From an uncultured Pseudomonadales bacterium (GTDB lineage: Bacteria > Pseudomonadota > Gammaproteobacteria > Pseudomonadales > Azotimanducaceae), in assembly GCA_958295875.1 (NCBI GenBank), contig OY282379.1:2232001-2296000 (forward strand): a stretch of 64,000 nucleotides of DNA, read 5' to 3'. Made by a program: the position numbers and the translations under genes. Under the pieces are notes generated by a model. The model saw only the letters and a program-made list of their open reading frames with translations, searched no databases and was not told the DNA's origin. Below are positions 8,399 to 16,810 of this stretch, one piece after another (the first letter of the stretch is position 1; every line of letters begins with the position of its first letter).

Positions 8399-9670
8399 TC
8401 AACGCTTGCCGCGGCGTCGCCGTCGCCGCTCCGGAGGCAGCGTCTCCGGCACGAACGCCGCCAGCAACAACACGCCGACGAGGGCCAAAGCGCCGGTGCC
8501 GGCGCAGGCGATGGCAAGCGTTGCGCTTTGGGCGACGGCGCCCATCACGAACGGCCCGCCGGCGGCGCCGGCGTCTCCCACCAGCCGCCACACGCCCAAG
8601 AACTCGCCGCGGCCGCGTTGCGGCGAGAAGTCCCCGCCCAAGGTCATGAAGATGCCGGTGCCGAAGCCATTGCCGAGGCCCGCGAGGAGGGCGGCGGCAA
8701 CGAACGTGGCAAAGCTGTCTGCCAGCGGCAGCACGGCGATGCCGGCGCCCAGCAACAGCAACGCCGGAGTGAGCGCCCACTTGCGGCCCACGCCGTCCAA
8801 GATGATGCCGGCCGGGTAGAACATGGCCATGTCGATGGCCGCGGAAAGGCTGAAGGCCAACCCGATCTGCCCCGCGGAGAGGCCCAGCTGAGACCCCACC
8901 AAGGGGATCATCAACAGTCGCCCGGCGCGCAGGAACGACAGGATGACCATCACGCTGCCGGCGGTGGCGAACGTCTTCGCGTTGCGCCGGGTGACGAGGG
9001 CAAGGCGTCTGCGCCCGCGTCCGGCCCAACGCGGCTGCGTGTTGGCAGTGAACACCAGCACGAGGGCGAGGGCCGCCGCGAACAAGACGGTGGTGCCGAT
9101 GAGCACGGCGCGAAAGCCCACCAATTCCGCCCCGACGCCGGCGATGAGCGGCCCCAGCAAGGCGCCGGCGCGCTGCAACCCGGCCATCAAGGAGATCACG
9201 CGCCCGCGTTGCTCGATGCGCACCGCGGCGGTGATGAACGAGAGCCGCGCCAACAGCCACACGCCGATGCCGGCGCCGAGGCCCAAAGCCGCACAGCCGA
9301 GCACCACGGCGCCGTCGGCCAGCGCAGCGGTCACCGTCGCGGCTGCGGCGAGGCACAGGCCGGTGACCATCACGCCCTTGTCGCCCAAGCGCGCCACCAA
9401 CATGCCGGCCGGCACGTCGCCGAGCATCGTTCCGGCGCCCCGCAGCCCCACCACCGCAGCGGCCAAGGCGGCGCCGCCACCGATCTCAAGCGCGTACAGG
9501 GGCAGCAGAATCTGCACGGCGTTCTGCGCGATGGCGGCCAAGAAGCTCGGCGCATACACGGGCAGGGCGATGCGTCGCATCACCGCGGGCAAGGCGTCCT
9601 CGCCAAGGGCGGCGCCTTCGCCAGCACTGGTCTTGGCGGGAACGCGCGGCTGTTGCGATGGTGTGGGCAA
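8399..9670 (-). CDS. MFS transporter
   Basis: 423 aa, about 12 hydrophobic helices split into two halves by a basic loop (near residues 205-228, rich in R and K). Between helices 2 and 3 is LVARLGDKGVM, a loop of the type seen in drug-efflux MFS proteins. The C-terminus ends in a run of arginines. No substrate motif is visible. The same-strand YtcJ-like hydrolase lies just downstream, and the divergent PhyH genes start 152 bases upstream. Likely an inner-membrane exporter or importer of a small molecule (family knowledge). Confidence 0.85.
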   Translation of the reverse strand: MPTPSQQPRVPAKTSAGEGAALGEDALPAVMRRIALPVYAPSFLAAIAQNAVQILLPLYALEIGGGAALAAAVVGLRGAGTMLGDVPAGMLVARLGDKGVMVTGLCLAAAATVTAALADGAVVLGCAALGLGAGIGVWLLARLSFITAAVRIEQRGRVISLMAGLQRAGALLGPLIAGVGAELVGFRAVLIGTTVLFAAALALVLVFTANTQPRWAGRGRRRLALVTRRNAKTFATAGSVMVILSFLRAGRLLMIPLVGSQLGLSAGQIGLAFSLSAAIDMAMFYPAGIILDGVGRKWALTPALLLLGAGIAVLPLADSFATFVAAALLAGLGNGFGTGIFMTLGGDFSPQRGRGEFLGVWRLVGDAGAAGGPFVMGAVAQSATLAIACAGTGALALVGVLLLAAFVPETLPPERRRRRRGKR

Positions 9671-9821
9671 ACGGCGAACGCGGGGTTCAAGCGAAGCGCA
9701 CTATGGTATGCGGGGTGGCCGTCCGCATGGCCTTGATGCGGCCGGTTTGCGCCCACCGTCCCGCGTGACATAGTGTCCCCGGAGCCGGCGCCGATTTGCG
9801 GCGTTGCCTGGAGGCCAGCTG

Positions 9822-10658
9822 ATGCAAGCCGCTCATGCGCGAAACGCAATCCCCACCCTTGGCCGCGACGTGGACCCGGATGCGCTGTACGCAGCGCTGG
9901 CCGACGCCGGCTGCCTGGTCGTCACCGATGCGCTGCCACTGGCTCAATGTCGGCGGATTGAGCGTGAGTTGGCGGGTGCCATGGACGCAGCGCGTGTGGT
10001 GGAACAGGACGATCCGGCGCAGTTCTACGCCGGCCGCACACGCCGCGTCACCGGCCTCGTGAGCCGATCCGAGACAGTGCGCGAAGTCATCCTGCACGAC
10101 GTGTCCCGCGAGCTGGCCGAACGCCATCTGGGCGCCCACTGCGAGCGCATTCAGCTGCACCCCACCGCCGCCCTTTCCATCGGGCCCGGCGCCCGCGTCC
10201 AGGAACTGCACCGAGAAGAAGATTTGTTCCCGTTCTTCCCCGAGCCGCGCCCCAATCTCATCCTCGCCTCCATGTGGGCCATCAGCGACTTCACCGCCGA
10301 CAACGGCGGCACCCTGCTGGTGCCGGGCAGCCACACTTGGCGCGGGGAGCGGCAGGCGTTGCCAAGCGAGGTCGTTGCCGCGCAGATGCCGGCGGGCTCG
10401 GTGCTCTATTGGTTGGGGAGCACGCTGCATGGCGGCGGCGCCAACATCTCGAACAGTTGGCGCTACGGCGTCATCCTCACTTACTCGTTAGGCTGGCTGC
10501 GCCAAGAGGAAAACCAATATCTAGACGTTCCGCCGGAGGTGTTGGCGACGCTGACGCCGGCGCTGCAAGCGCTCACCGGCCATGTGATGCATGGTGGCCT
10601 TGGCTTCTCCGTGGCGGACGCGGCTGCGGCTGTGGATGCCGCGGTGGATGCGACGTAA
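9822..10658 (+). CDS. Phytanoyl-CoA dioxygenase (PhyH) family protein, copy 1
   Basis: 278 aa. ATG 9822 is preceded by GGAGG (9810-9814) at good spacing, which is why I prefer it to an upstream TTG. It is an Fe(II)/2-oxoglutarate-type oxygenase fold. The first metal-ligand area is LHREED near residue 131, the strand GGTLLVPGSHTW follows, and a second His lies in LHGGGAN, with an Arg in SWRYG for the co-substrate. Family members hydroxylate aliphatic substrates. Copy 2 follows directly. The pair stands alone between the divergent MFS gene and a convergent minus-strand gene. Substrate unknown. Confidence 0.85.
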   Translation: MQAAHARNAIPTLGRDVDPDALYAALADAGCLVVTDALPLAQCRRIERELAGAMDAARVVEQDDPAQFYAGRTRRVTGLVSRSETVREVILHDVSRELAERHLGAHCERIQLHPTAALSIGPGARVQELHREEDLFPFFPEPRPNLILASMWAISDFTADNGGTLLVPGSHTWRGERQALPSEVVAAQMPAGSVLYWLGSTLHGGGANISNSWRYGVILTYSLGWLRQEENQYLDVPPEVLATLTPALQALTGHVMHGGLGFSVADAAAAVDAAVDAT

Positions 10659-10786
10659 GCGCCGCGGAGGTCTGCAGGCACCCGTCCGCGGAGTCTTGAA
10701 GCAGCCGGGTTGCGCCCACCGCCCCGCTTGATTTAGTGTCCACTGAGCCGACGCCGAAGTACGGCGCGCTGCCCGGAGCCCAGCCC

Positions 10787-11623
10787 ATGCAAGCCGCTCA
10801 TGCGCGAAGCGCAATTCCCACCCTTGGCAGCGACGCTGACCCGGATGCGCTGTACGCGACGCTTGCCGACGCTGGCTGCTTGGTCGTCACCGATGCGCTG
10901 CCGCTGGCTGAATGTCGGCGGATCGAGCGGGAGTTGGCGAGCGAAATGGATGTGGCCCGTGTGGTGGAGCAGGACGATCCGGCGCATTTCTATCCCGGCC
11001 GCACCCGCCGCGTCATCGGCCTCGTGAGCCGGTCCGAGACGGTGCGCGAAGTGATCCTGCACGACCTGTCGCGCGAGCTGTCTGAACGCCATCTGGGCGC
11101 CAACTGCGAGCGGGTTCAGCTGCACGTCACCGCCGCCCTCTCCATCGGCCCCGGCGCCCGCTCCCAGGTGCTGCACCGAGAGGAGGATTTGTTCCCGTTC
11201 TTCCCCGTGCCGCGGCCCAATCTCATTCTCGCCTCCATGTGGGCCATCAGCGACTTCACCGCCGACAACGGCGGCACCCTGCTGGTGCCGGGCAGCCACA
11301 CTTGGGGCGCGGAGCGTGAGGCGCTGCCAAACGAAGTGGCTTCTGCTGAGATGCCGGCCGGCTCAGTGCTCTATTGGCTGGGTGGCACCCTGCATGGCGG
11401 TGGCGCCAACACATCGAACGCTTGGCGCTACGGCATCATCCTCACCTACTCCTTGGGGTGGCTGCGCCAAGAGGAGAACCAATACCTAGACATTCCGCCA
11501 GAGGTGTTGACGACGCTGAAGCCGGAGCTGCAAGCGCTCACTGGCCATGTGATGCACGGCGGCCTTGGCTTCTCGACGGCGAACGTGGCGGAGGCCGTGG
11601 AGGCGGCGGCAGGGGCGTCTTGA
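10787..11623 (+). CDS. Phytanoyl-CoA dioxygenase (PhyH) family protein, copy 2
   Basis: 278 aa, the tandem paralogue of 9822-10658 with the same length and nearly the same motifs (LHREEDLFPFFP, GGTLLVPGSHTW, LHGGGAN, SWRYG changed to AWRYG). Start ATG 10787 (MQAAHA) mirrors copy 1. Differences cluster in the N-terminal third and in the loop after GSHTW (GAEREALPNE against RGERQALPSE), which could alter the substrate. 2-oxoglutarate/Fe(II) oxygenase, cytoplasmic. It has its own diverged copy of the upstream region, so the two genes may be independently expressed. Confidence 0.85.
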   Translation: MQAAHARSAIPTLGSDADPDALYATLADAGCLVVTDALPLAECRRIERELASEMDVARVVEQDDPAHFYPGRTRRVIGLVSRSETVREVILHDLSRELSERHLGANCERVQLHVTAALSIGPGARSQVLHREEDLFPFFPVPRPNLILASMWAISDFTADNGGTLLVPGSHTWGAEREALPNEVASAEMPAGSVLYWLGGTLHGGGANTSNAWRYGIILTYSLGWLRQEENQYLDIPPEVLTTLKPELQALTGHVMHGGLGFSTANVAEAVEAAAGAS

Positions 11624-11669
11624 GCGCGTCGTCCGATCCTCCCGCCACGCCGGAATTGGGGAAACCCGG

Positions 11670-12092
11670 CTAGCTGCGGGAGAAATCCACGGCGAGCCAA
11701 GTTTCTGGCTGCATCGTGACGAGCTTCGCCTTCTCTGCCCCCGGCAGGCTGTTGGCGTATTGCTCGCCGTCCTTCGGGCCGAGATAGCGCACCGCCATGT
11801 CCTTGAGCGCTTGTTCAGTGCAGACCTCAATGGCGGACACCGGCCCCTCGACGGACACATAGGCATAGGGCGGCGCTTCGTTCTGCACGCAGAGCGACAC
11901 CCGCGTGCCTTGGGCGAGCAGCTTCGCCTTCCGGCTATCGGGCCCCATGATGAACCGAACTTGCTGGCCCGGCTCGTAGTCGTACCAGATTGGGGCCAGA
12001 AGCGGCCCCTTGCCGGGTTGCGGGATGGCGAGCGTGCAGACATGCAGGTCACTCAGAAAGGCTTGCTTGTCTGCTTGGGTGAGTTGGGTCAT
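11670..12092 (-). CDS. Pyridoxamine 5'-phosphate oxidase family protein
   Basis: 140 aa if started at ATG 12090-12092 (MTQLTQADK). A start seven codons earlier (12113, MDTGNHA) is possible. The split-barrel flavin/heme-binding fold is suggested by the order LHVCTLAIPQPGKGPLLAPIWYDYEPG, then IMGPDSRKAKLL and RVSLCVQNEAPPYAYVSVEG, which fits the PNPOx-like / F420-dependent (Rv1155-like) family. It binds FMN or F420 and reduces or oxidises small molecules; which one cannot be told here. Convergent with PhyH copy 2, and 46 bases downstream of the next minus-strand gene, so likely cotranscribed with it. Confidence 0.75.
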   Translation of the reverse strand: MTQLTQADKQAFLSDLHVCTLAIPQPGKGPLLAPIWYDYEPGQQVRFIMGPDSRKAKLLAQGTRVSLCVQNEAPPYAYVSVEGPVSAIEVCTEQALKDMAVRYLGPKDGEQYANSLPGAEKAKLVTMQPETWLAVDFSRS

Positions 12093-12138
12093 GGCATGGT
12101 TCCCAGTGTCCATTAGCGGCGTCTGTTGGCGGCGGCGT

Positions 12139-12618
12139 TCAAGGCGCGCCTTGCTGGATCAGCGCCTGCGCTGCATTCAACGACGTAGCGCGTTCGCCGG
12201 CTTCCTCGCGCTCGACGAAGGTGAGGATTGCGCGTTCATGGTCTACCAAGAACTGCACCGCATCCCGCTCGGTTGCCGGCGCTTCGGCGAGCAGCGCTTC
12301 GAAGCGTTCGATGGCGGTGTCCAGTATCGGCCGCATGGCAGACACCGCTTGGACGAACGGCATCTGGGCGTAGGCATCCACCGCCTGCAGCAGTTGCCGG
12401 GGCGTCTCCGGCGCGTCGAGGGGCATGTTTCGCGCCTGCAACAGCGCTGCCATGCGCCGGCCGGTGACGCGCTCCAATTCAGCCAAGGTCTCCCACTTGG
12501 CACGGGCGTCACCCTCAGCCTTTTGCGCCACTTGCTCAAAGAACGCCTCGCCCTGCAGCTCGCCGACCCAGGCTTCGTGGAGGCCGTCTGCATAGGAGAC
12601 GGTGGCTTGTTCAGTCAT
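12139..12618 (-). CDS. Hypothetical helical protein, possibly ferritin-like
   Basis: 159 aa from ATG 12618, preceded by AAGGAA at good spacing. Predicted almost entirely alpha-helical with many Glu and His, e.g. LQGEAFFEQVA (residues 21-31), AELERVTGRRM and FLVDHERAILTFVEREE near the C-terminus. The GE..FF pattern followed by E..T is reminiscent of ferritin-like four-helix proteins, but I cannot see a complete metal-ligand set. It sits between the PNPOx-like gene and the thiolase / DUF35 pair on the same strand. I do not recognise a specific family. Confidence 0.65.
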   Translation of the reverse strand: MTEQATVSYADGLHEAWVGELQGEAFFEQVAQKAEGDARAKWETLAELERVTGRRMAALLQARNMPLDAPETPRQLLQAVDAYAQMPFVQAVSAMRPILDTAIERFEALLAEAPATERDAVQFLVDHERAILTFVEREEAGERATSLNAAQALIQQGAP

Positions 12619-12676
12619 GTTGGTTTCCTTCTGTATCCCTAGCTCTGTTGCCCCAGCTCTTCTTGTGGATGCGCAG

Positions 12677-13111
12677 TCAGTCCAACTGCCACTGCACCAA
12701 GGTGAACGCCGGGTCATCGTCTGCGTGGTGCTCGAACACCGCGTGCGCCGCAGCGCCGATGCGCACGGCCTGGCGCGGGTTCCCCAACAGGTTGCCAACC
12801 ATGCGGATGCCATCGCACTGCGGCAGTTCCACCAGTGCGACGAGGTACGGGCCCTGCTCCTGCAATGCCGGATGCACCGGGTGCCAGACGCGCTCGTAGC
12901 TGTAGATGCGCCCGGTTGGCGCCACCGCCTCAAAGCCCACGTCGTCGCTTAGGCAGCGGTGGCAGATCCACTCCGGCCCCCACTGCCAGCCCCTGCATGC
13001 GTTGCAGCGCTGCACCTTCAGCACATCCTGCGCCGCGGCTTCCCAATAGGCGGAGTCCAGCCCATCCGGGCGCGGCATGGGCTTCGGCAGCCCGGCGTGC
13101 AGATAACTCAC
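12677..13111 (-). CDS. Zn-ribbon / OB-fold DUF35 protein partnered with thiolase
   Basis: 144 aa from a GTG start (13109-13111) whose bases overlap the thiolase stop (GTGA). A rubredoxin-like zinc ribbon has C-x2-C then C-x2-C (CNAC and CHRC, residues about 39-57), followed by an OB-fold with GRIYSYERVWHP and GPYLVALVELPQ. DUF35 proteins bind acyl-CoA next to thiolase-fold enzymes. In steroid side-chain degradation the DUF35 domain of ChsH2 pairs with the Ltp2 aldolase. Tight overlap with the thiolase gene supports a heteromeric complex. Confidence 0.88.
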   Translation of the reverse strand: MSYLHAGLPKPMPRPDGLDSAYWEAAAQDVLKVQRCNACRGWQWGPEWICHRCLSDDVGFEAVAPTGRIYSYERVWHPVHPALQEQGPYLVALVELPQCDGIRMVGNLLGNPRQAVRIGAAAHAVFEHHADDDPAFTLVQWQLD

Positions 13112-14286
13112 AGCGTTGCCTCCGAGCCAAAGATGGAGGAACTCACCGGCGTCACCATCGGGCCGGAACCCACCAAGGCGACGTCCGCGTCCGGCACTTG
13201 ATTCGTTGAATCTCCCCGAATCTGGCGCACGGCCTCGATGTTCAGCCCCAAGCCATGCATGTAGCACTCCGCGAGGTTGCCGCCGCTGGTGTTGGTGGGC
13301 AGCTTGCCGGTGGGCGCGATGAGGTTCTCCTTCACGAAGAACTCGTTGCAGGCGTCCGGCTCGCAGAAGCCGTGCTCCACCATGCTCATCAGCACGCCGC
13401 CGGTGAAGTTCTCGTAGGACTGCAGCACGTCCACGTCCGCTGGCTTTACCCCAGCCATCTCGTAGAGGCGCGGCGCCACCGTCTTGAAGCAACTGGTGGC
13501 ATAGTCCGGCGTGTTGTGGGCGCTGGCGCCGGCGCGATAGTGCGAGCCAGAGACGGCGCTCAACAAGTACGTGGGGCGATGATTCGTTTCCTTCGCGCGC
13601 TCCGCCGGCACCAGCACCATCGCTGCCGCGCCGTCGTTTTCCTGGCAGCAGTCGTAAAGGCGGAAGGGTTCGACGATCCAGCGCGAGGCGTCGTACTTCT
13701 CCTCATCGAGCGGGCGGCCATGCATCACCGCGCGCGGGTTGTTCTGCGCATGGTGATAGGAAGCGAGGGAAATGGCGCGCAGGGCGGCGGTGTCCACCCC
13801 GTGGTCGTGCATGAAGCGCGTCACGCGCATGGCGAACATCTGCGCGGGGGACATTAAGCCGTAGGGCGCGGTGAAGGCCATGTCGCCGAAGATGGCATTG
13901 CGGCGCGGCCCTTGGCCGAAGCGCCCGAACTGGCCTTGGGCGAGGGCGCGGAACACCACCACGCACTCGGCCATGCCGGTGGCGATGGCCGCCGCGGCGT
14001 TGCCCACCGCGCCCGAACCGCCGCCGCCACCGCCGCCCCACTGCATGTTGGCGAAGCGCAAGTCCTTGATGCCGAGCGCCGCCGCCAACCGCGACGGATC
14101 GTTCTGGTCGTTGGAGAAGGAAGCGAAGCCATCGACGCTCTTCGGCGAGATGCCGGCGTCCTCGCAGGCGGCGATGATGGCCTGCAGGGCGAGTTTGCCC
14201 TCAGCCTCTGGCGCGCCGCCGCGCTTGTAGTACGTCGTTTCGCCGACGCCGAGCACGGCCACCTTGCCGCGCAGCGAACGTGTCAT
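13108..14286 (-). CDS. Thiolase-fold acetyl-CoA acetyltransferase / lipid-transfer-type aldolase
   Basis: 392 aa, thiolase superfamily of the SCP-x/Ltp type. Visible are VAVLGVGETTYY at the N-terminus, a glycine-rich stretch GGGGGGGSG (residues about 85-93) where thiolases carry the nucleophile loop, DCCQENDGAAA, and NTSGGNLAECYMHGLG at the C-terminal site. The usual nucleophilic Cys is not obvious, which fits Ltp2-like retro-aldolases or non-thiolytic members. With the DUF35 partner and the divergent MaoC hydratase (14454) it resembles the hydratase / aldolase module of side-chain beta-oxidation. Substrate is inference only. Confidence 0.85.
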   Translation of the reverse strand: MTRSLRGKVAVLGVGETTYYKRGGAPEAEGKLALQAIIAACEDAGISPKSVDGFASFSNDQNDPSRLAAALGIKDLRFANMQWGGGGGGGSGAVGNAAAAIATGMAECVVVFRALAQGQFGRFGQGPRRNAIFGDMAFTAPYGLMSPAQMFAMRVTRFMHDHGVDTAALRAISLASYHHAQNNPRAVMHGRPLDEEKYDASRWIVEPFRLYDCCQENDGAAAMVLVPAERAKETNHRPTYLLSAVSGSHYRAGASAHNTPDYATSCFKTVAPRLYEMAGVKPADVDVLQSYENFTGGVLMSMVEHGFCEPDACNEFFVKENLIAPTGKLPTNTSGGNLAECYMHGLGLNIEAVRQIRGDSTNQVPDADVALVGSGPMVTPVSSSIFGSEATL

Positions 14287-14453
14287 GTTCTACCCTCCCC
14301 CTGCAAAACTGCCGCTCTCCCCCTCCAAACTGCCGCACTGCGCCGAGGCTGGATGTGTGCGACGGCGCCAGCCAGCGCCGCTGGCGAGCGGGCTTTCGCG
14401 TTATTCTCGCACCGATCATCGTGCAACGGAACTTGCAAGGGGGAGCCTCACAC

Positions 14454-15290
14454 ATGCCCATCAATCCAGAAGCCGTTGGCGCCGCCGGCGGCCCATCGCA
14501 GCGGAGTTGGACGTCCAAGGACGCGCTCTTGTACGCTGTCGGCATCGGCGCCGGCGTGGACGAACTGGCCTTCACGACAGAGAACACCAAGGACACGCCG
14601 CAGCGCGTCTTTCCCACGTTTGCCGTGATCTTGGGCGGCGGCGGGGTGCCGATGGACAAGATCGGCAGCTTCAACCCAGCGCTCATGGTGCATGGCGAGC
14701 AGGGCATCGAACTGTTGGGCGAGATTCCGCCGGACGGCGCACTGGAGAGCCGCGGCAAAATCGCGGCCATCTGGGACAAGGGCAGCGCCGCCGTGGTGGA
14801 GATGGAATCTGAGGCTTCAGACGCAGCCACCGGCAAGCCGCTGTTTCGGACGCGCTCGTCGATCTTCTGCCGCGGCGAAGGCGGCTGGGGCGGCGATCGC
14901 GGGCCGTCCGCGAAGGTGGTGTTCCCAGACGCGGAACCGACGCACCAAGTCACCTACAACACGCGCGGAGACCAAGCCCTCACCTATCGCCTCTCGGGAG
15001 ACCGCAACCCGCTGCATTCAGATCCAGCGTTCGCGGCCTTGGGCGGCTTCGAAAAGCCCATCTTGCATGGCCTTTGCACCTACGGATTCACAGGGCGGGC
15101 GCTGCTGCACGCGCTCTGCGATGGAGACCCGGCGCGGTTTCGCTCCATGAACGCCCGCTTCTCGCGGCCCGTCATTCCGGGGGATGCGCTCACCGTTTCG
15201 ATGTGGGTGAATGGTGACAAAGCGCTGTTCCGCACCACCAACCAGAACGGCGACGTGGTGATCGATCAGGGCGAGTGCGGCTTCGCGTAA
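14454..15290 (+). CDS. MaoC-like enoyl-CoA hydratase (hydratase 2 type, double hotdog)
   Basis: 278 aa from ATG 14454, preceded by a purine-rich AAGGGGGAG. Two hotdog halves: an N-terminal pseudo-domain (residues about 15-130) and a C-terminal catalytic half with the hydratase-2 motif YRLSGDRNPLHSDP (residues about 182-195), whose Asp and His are the catalytic pair. It hydrates 2-enoyl-CoA to (R)-3-hydroxyacyl-CoA. Divergent from the thiolase / DUF35 pair with 167 bp between starts, suggesting a shared control region. Confidence 0.9.
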   Translation: MPINPEAVGAAGGPSQRSWTSKDALLYAVGIGAGVDELAFTTENTKDTPQRVFPTFAVILGGGGVPMDKIGSFNPALMVHGEQGIELLGEIPPDGALESRGKIAAIWDKGSAAVVEMESEASDAATGKPLFRTRSSIFCRGEGGWGGDRGPSAKVVFPDAEPTHQVTYNTRGDQALTYRLSGDRNPLHSDPAFAALGGFEKPILHGLCTYGFTGRALLHALCDGDPARFRSMNARFSRPVIPGDALTVSMWVNGDKALFRTTNQNGDVVIDQGECGFA

Positions 15291-15406
15291 GGGTGGCGTG
15301 CGGGGCGCGGGCCTTGGCGCAGCGTGGCGGAAGGGCGAGGGGGCGGGCGACGCTTGGGCTTTGGCGCCATCGCCGGCGCAGCCCCCGGCCGCGCCGCGCC
15401 GACGCC

Positions 15407-16810
15407 TTAATCGAGCCTTGGGTGGCTCGTAAAGCCGGCTTCCCGCTCTAACGCGCTGCCCATGGCGATGAGCCGGGCTTCGCCCAAGCGCGGGCCGATG
15501 AGTTGGCAAGCGCGCGGCACGCCATCCGCGTCTAGGCCCAGCGGCAGCATGATGGTGGGATGCCCGGAGTAGTCGAACGGGGCGGTGAACTGGATGAACG
15601 GCGCCTCGCCATCTGGCTGAGGCTGGTTCGGCCGGTTCGCCGGCGGCGGTGGCATGGGCATGCACGGAGCGATGAACGCGCTCACGTTCTCCAAGGCGTC
15701 ATCGAGTGCGCCGCGGAACCGGATGCGGGCGCGTTCAAGCCGCGCATAGTCCGTCGCGCTGGCCTTGCTGCCCAATTCCAATAGGCCGTTCAGTTGCGGG
15801 CCGTAATCGCTCGCGCGCGCCGGCCAAGTTGCCGCGTGCGCCAACGCGCAGTCTGCTCCGCAAGTGATGGCCCAGCCGGCCACCAAATCATCAGAGCGCG
15901 GCATTTGCGCCTCGACGATGCTGGCGCCGCGCGCCTGCAGCATGTCGAGCGCGTCGCGCACCACCTGCACCACGGCCGGCGCCACGCCGTCGTTGACGTA
16001 GCGCCAATCCACGCCGACGGAGAGGCCATCCAATCGTTCCGTCAACGCCGCCGCGTAGTTCGGCACCGGCGCGTGGAGGGATGTTGCATCGCGGGCATCC
16101 CGGCCAGCCAAGGCTTGCAGCAGCCGGGCGGCATCCTCCACGGTGCGCGCCATCGGGCCGATGTGGTCGAGGGATTCCGAGAGCGGAAACGCCCCGTGGC
16201 GGCTGACGCGCCCGTAGGTGGGCTTGATGCCGACCAGTCCGCAACAGGCGGACGGAAAGCGGATGCTGCCGCCCGTGTCAGACCCTAACGCGCCATAGGC
16301 CATGCCGGCGGCCACGGCCACGCCGGAACCCGATGAGGAAACGCCGGTCCAGCGCTCTGCGGACCACGGATTCACCGGCGGCGCCACATCGGGATGATGT
16401 TGCGAGTAGGCGCCTTCCGTGAGCTTCACCTTGCCGACGATGACGGCGCCTGCCTCCTTGAGCTTCGTCACTACAAAGGCGTCTTCCGGCGGGCGCCAGT
16501 CCGCCAGCACGCGGGTGCCGCAGCTGGTGGCGATGCCTTGCGTCCACAGCAGGTCTTTCAAGGCGATGGGCACGCCATGCAAGGCGCCGAGGGGCTCGCC
16601 GTTGGCGCGGCGCTGGTCGAGGGCGGCGGCGGTTTGCATCGCCTCTTCGCCCAGCACGCGAACGTAGGCTTTGAGGCGGGGTTCAAGCGCTTCGATGCGG
16701 GCGAGCGTTGCCGCCGCGACATGCGTGGCGGACAACTCGCCGCTCTTGATGCGCCGGCAGAGGTCTGCCAGCGAAAGGTAGTGCAGCGGCGCCACGGCGG
16801 TGGCCGTCAC
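15407..16810 (-). CDS. Amidase (amidase signature family)
   Basis: 467 aa. Amidase-signature features are present: the catalytic Lys in PIALKDLLW (residue about 88), the Gly/Ser-rich signature VSSSGSGVAVAAGM and SDTGGSIRFPS containing the Ser-cis-Ser-Lys triad, then GLVGIKPTYGRVSRHG. It hydrolyses an amide to acid plus ammonia. Last gene of a minus-strand operon; its ATG overlaps the stop of the FAD-linked oxidase by 4 bases (16807-16810). No signal peptide. The substrate is unknown, but the operon context suggests stepwise breakdown of an amide-containing compound. Confidence 0.9.
   Translation of the reverse strand: MTATAVAPLHYLSLADLCRRIKSGELSATHVAAATLARIEALEPRLKAYVRVLGEEAMQTAAALDQRRANGEPLGALHGVPIALKDLLWTQGIATSCGTRVLADWRPPEDAFVVTKLKEAGAVIVGKVKLTEGAYSQHHPDVAPPVNPWSAERWTGVSSSGSGVAVAAGMAYGALGSDTGGSIRFPSACCGLVGIKPTYGRVSRHGAFPLSESLDHIGPMARTVEDAARLLQALAGRDARDATSLHAPVPNYAAALTERLDGLSVGVDWRYVNDGVAPAVVQVVRDALDMLQARGASIVEAQMPRSDDLVAGWAITCGADCALAHAATWPARASDYGPQLNGLLELGSKASATDYARLERARIRFRGALDDALENVSAFIAPCMPMPPPPANRPNQPQPDGEAPFIQFTAPFDYSGHPTIMLPLGLDADGVPRACQLIGPRLGEARLIAMGSALEREAGFTSHPRLD

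Larger units (their letters stand above)
9725..11623 (+). repeat. Tandem duplication of a PhyH gene with its upstream region (period 965 bp)
   Basis: The two dioxygenase genes start exactly 965 bp apart (9822 and 10787) and have the same length. The similarity extends upstream of both: about 95 bp before each ATG share a core including TTGCGCCCACCG and TAGTGTCC. So the duplicated unit includes the leader and promoter region, not just the reading frame. The copies have diverged in many third positions, so the event is not recent. Confidence 0.85.
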
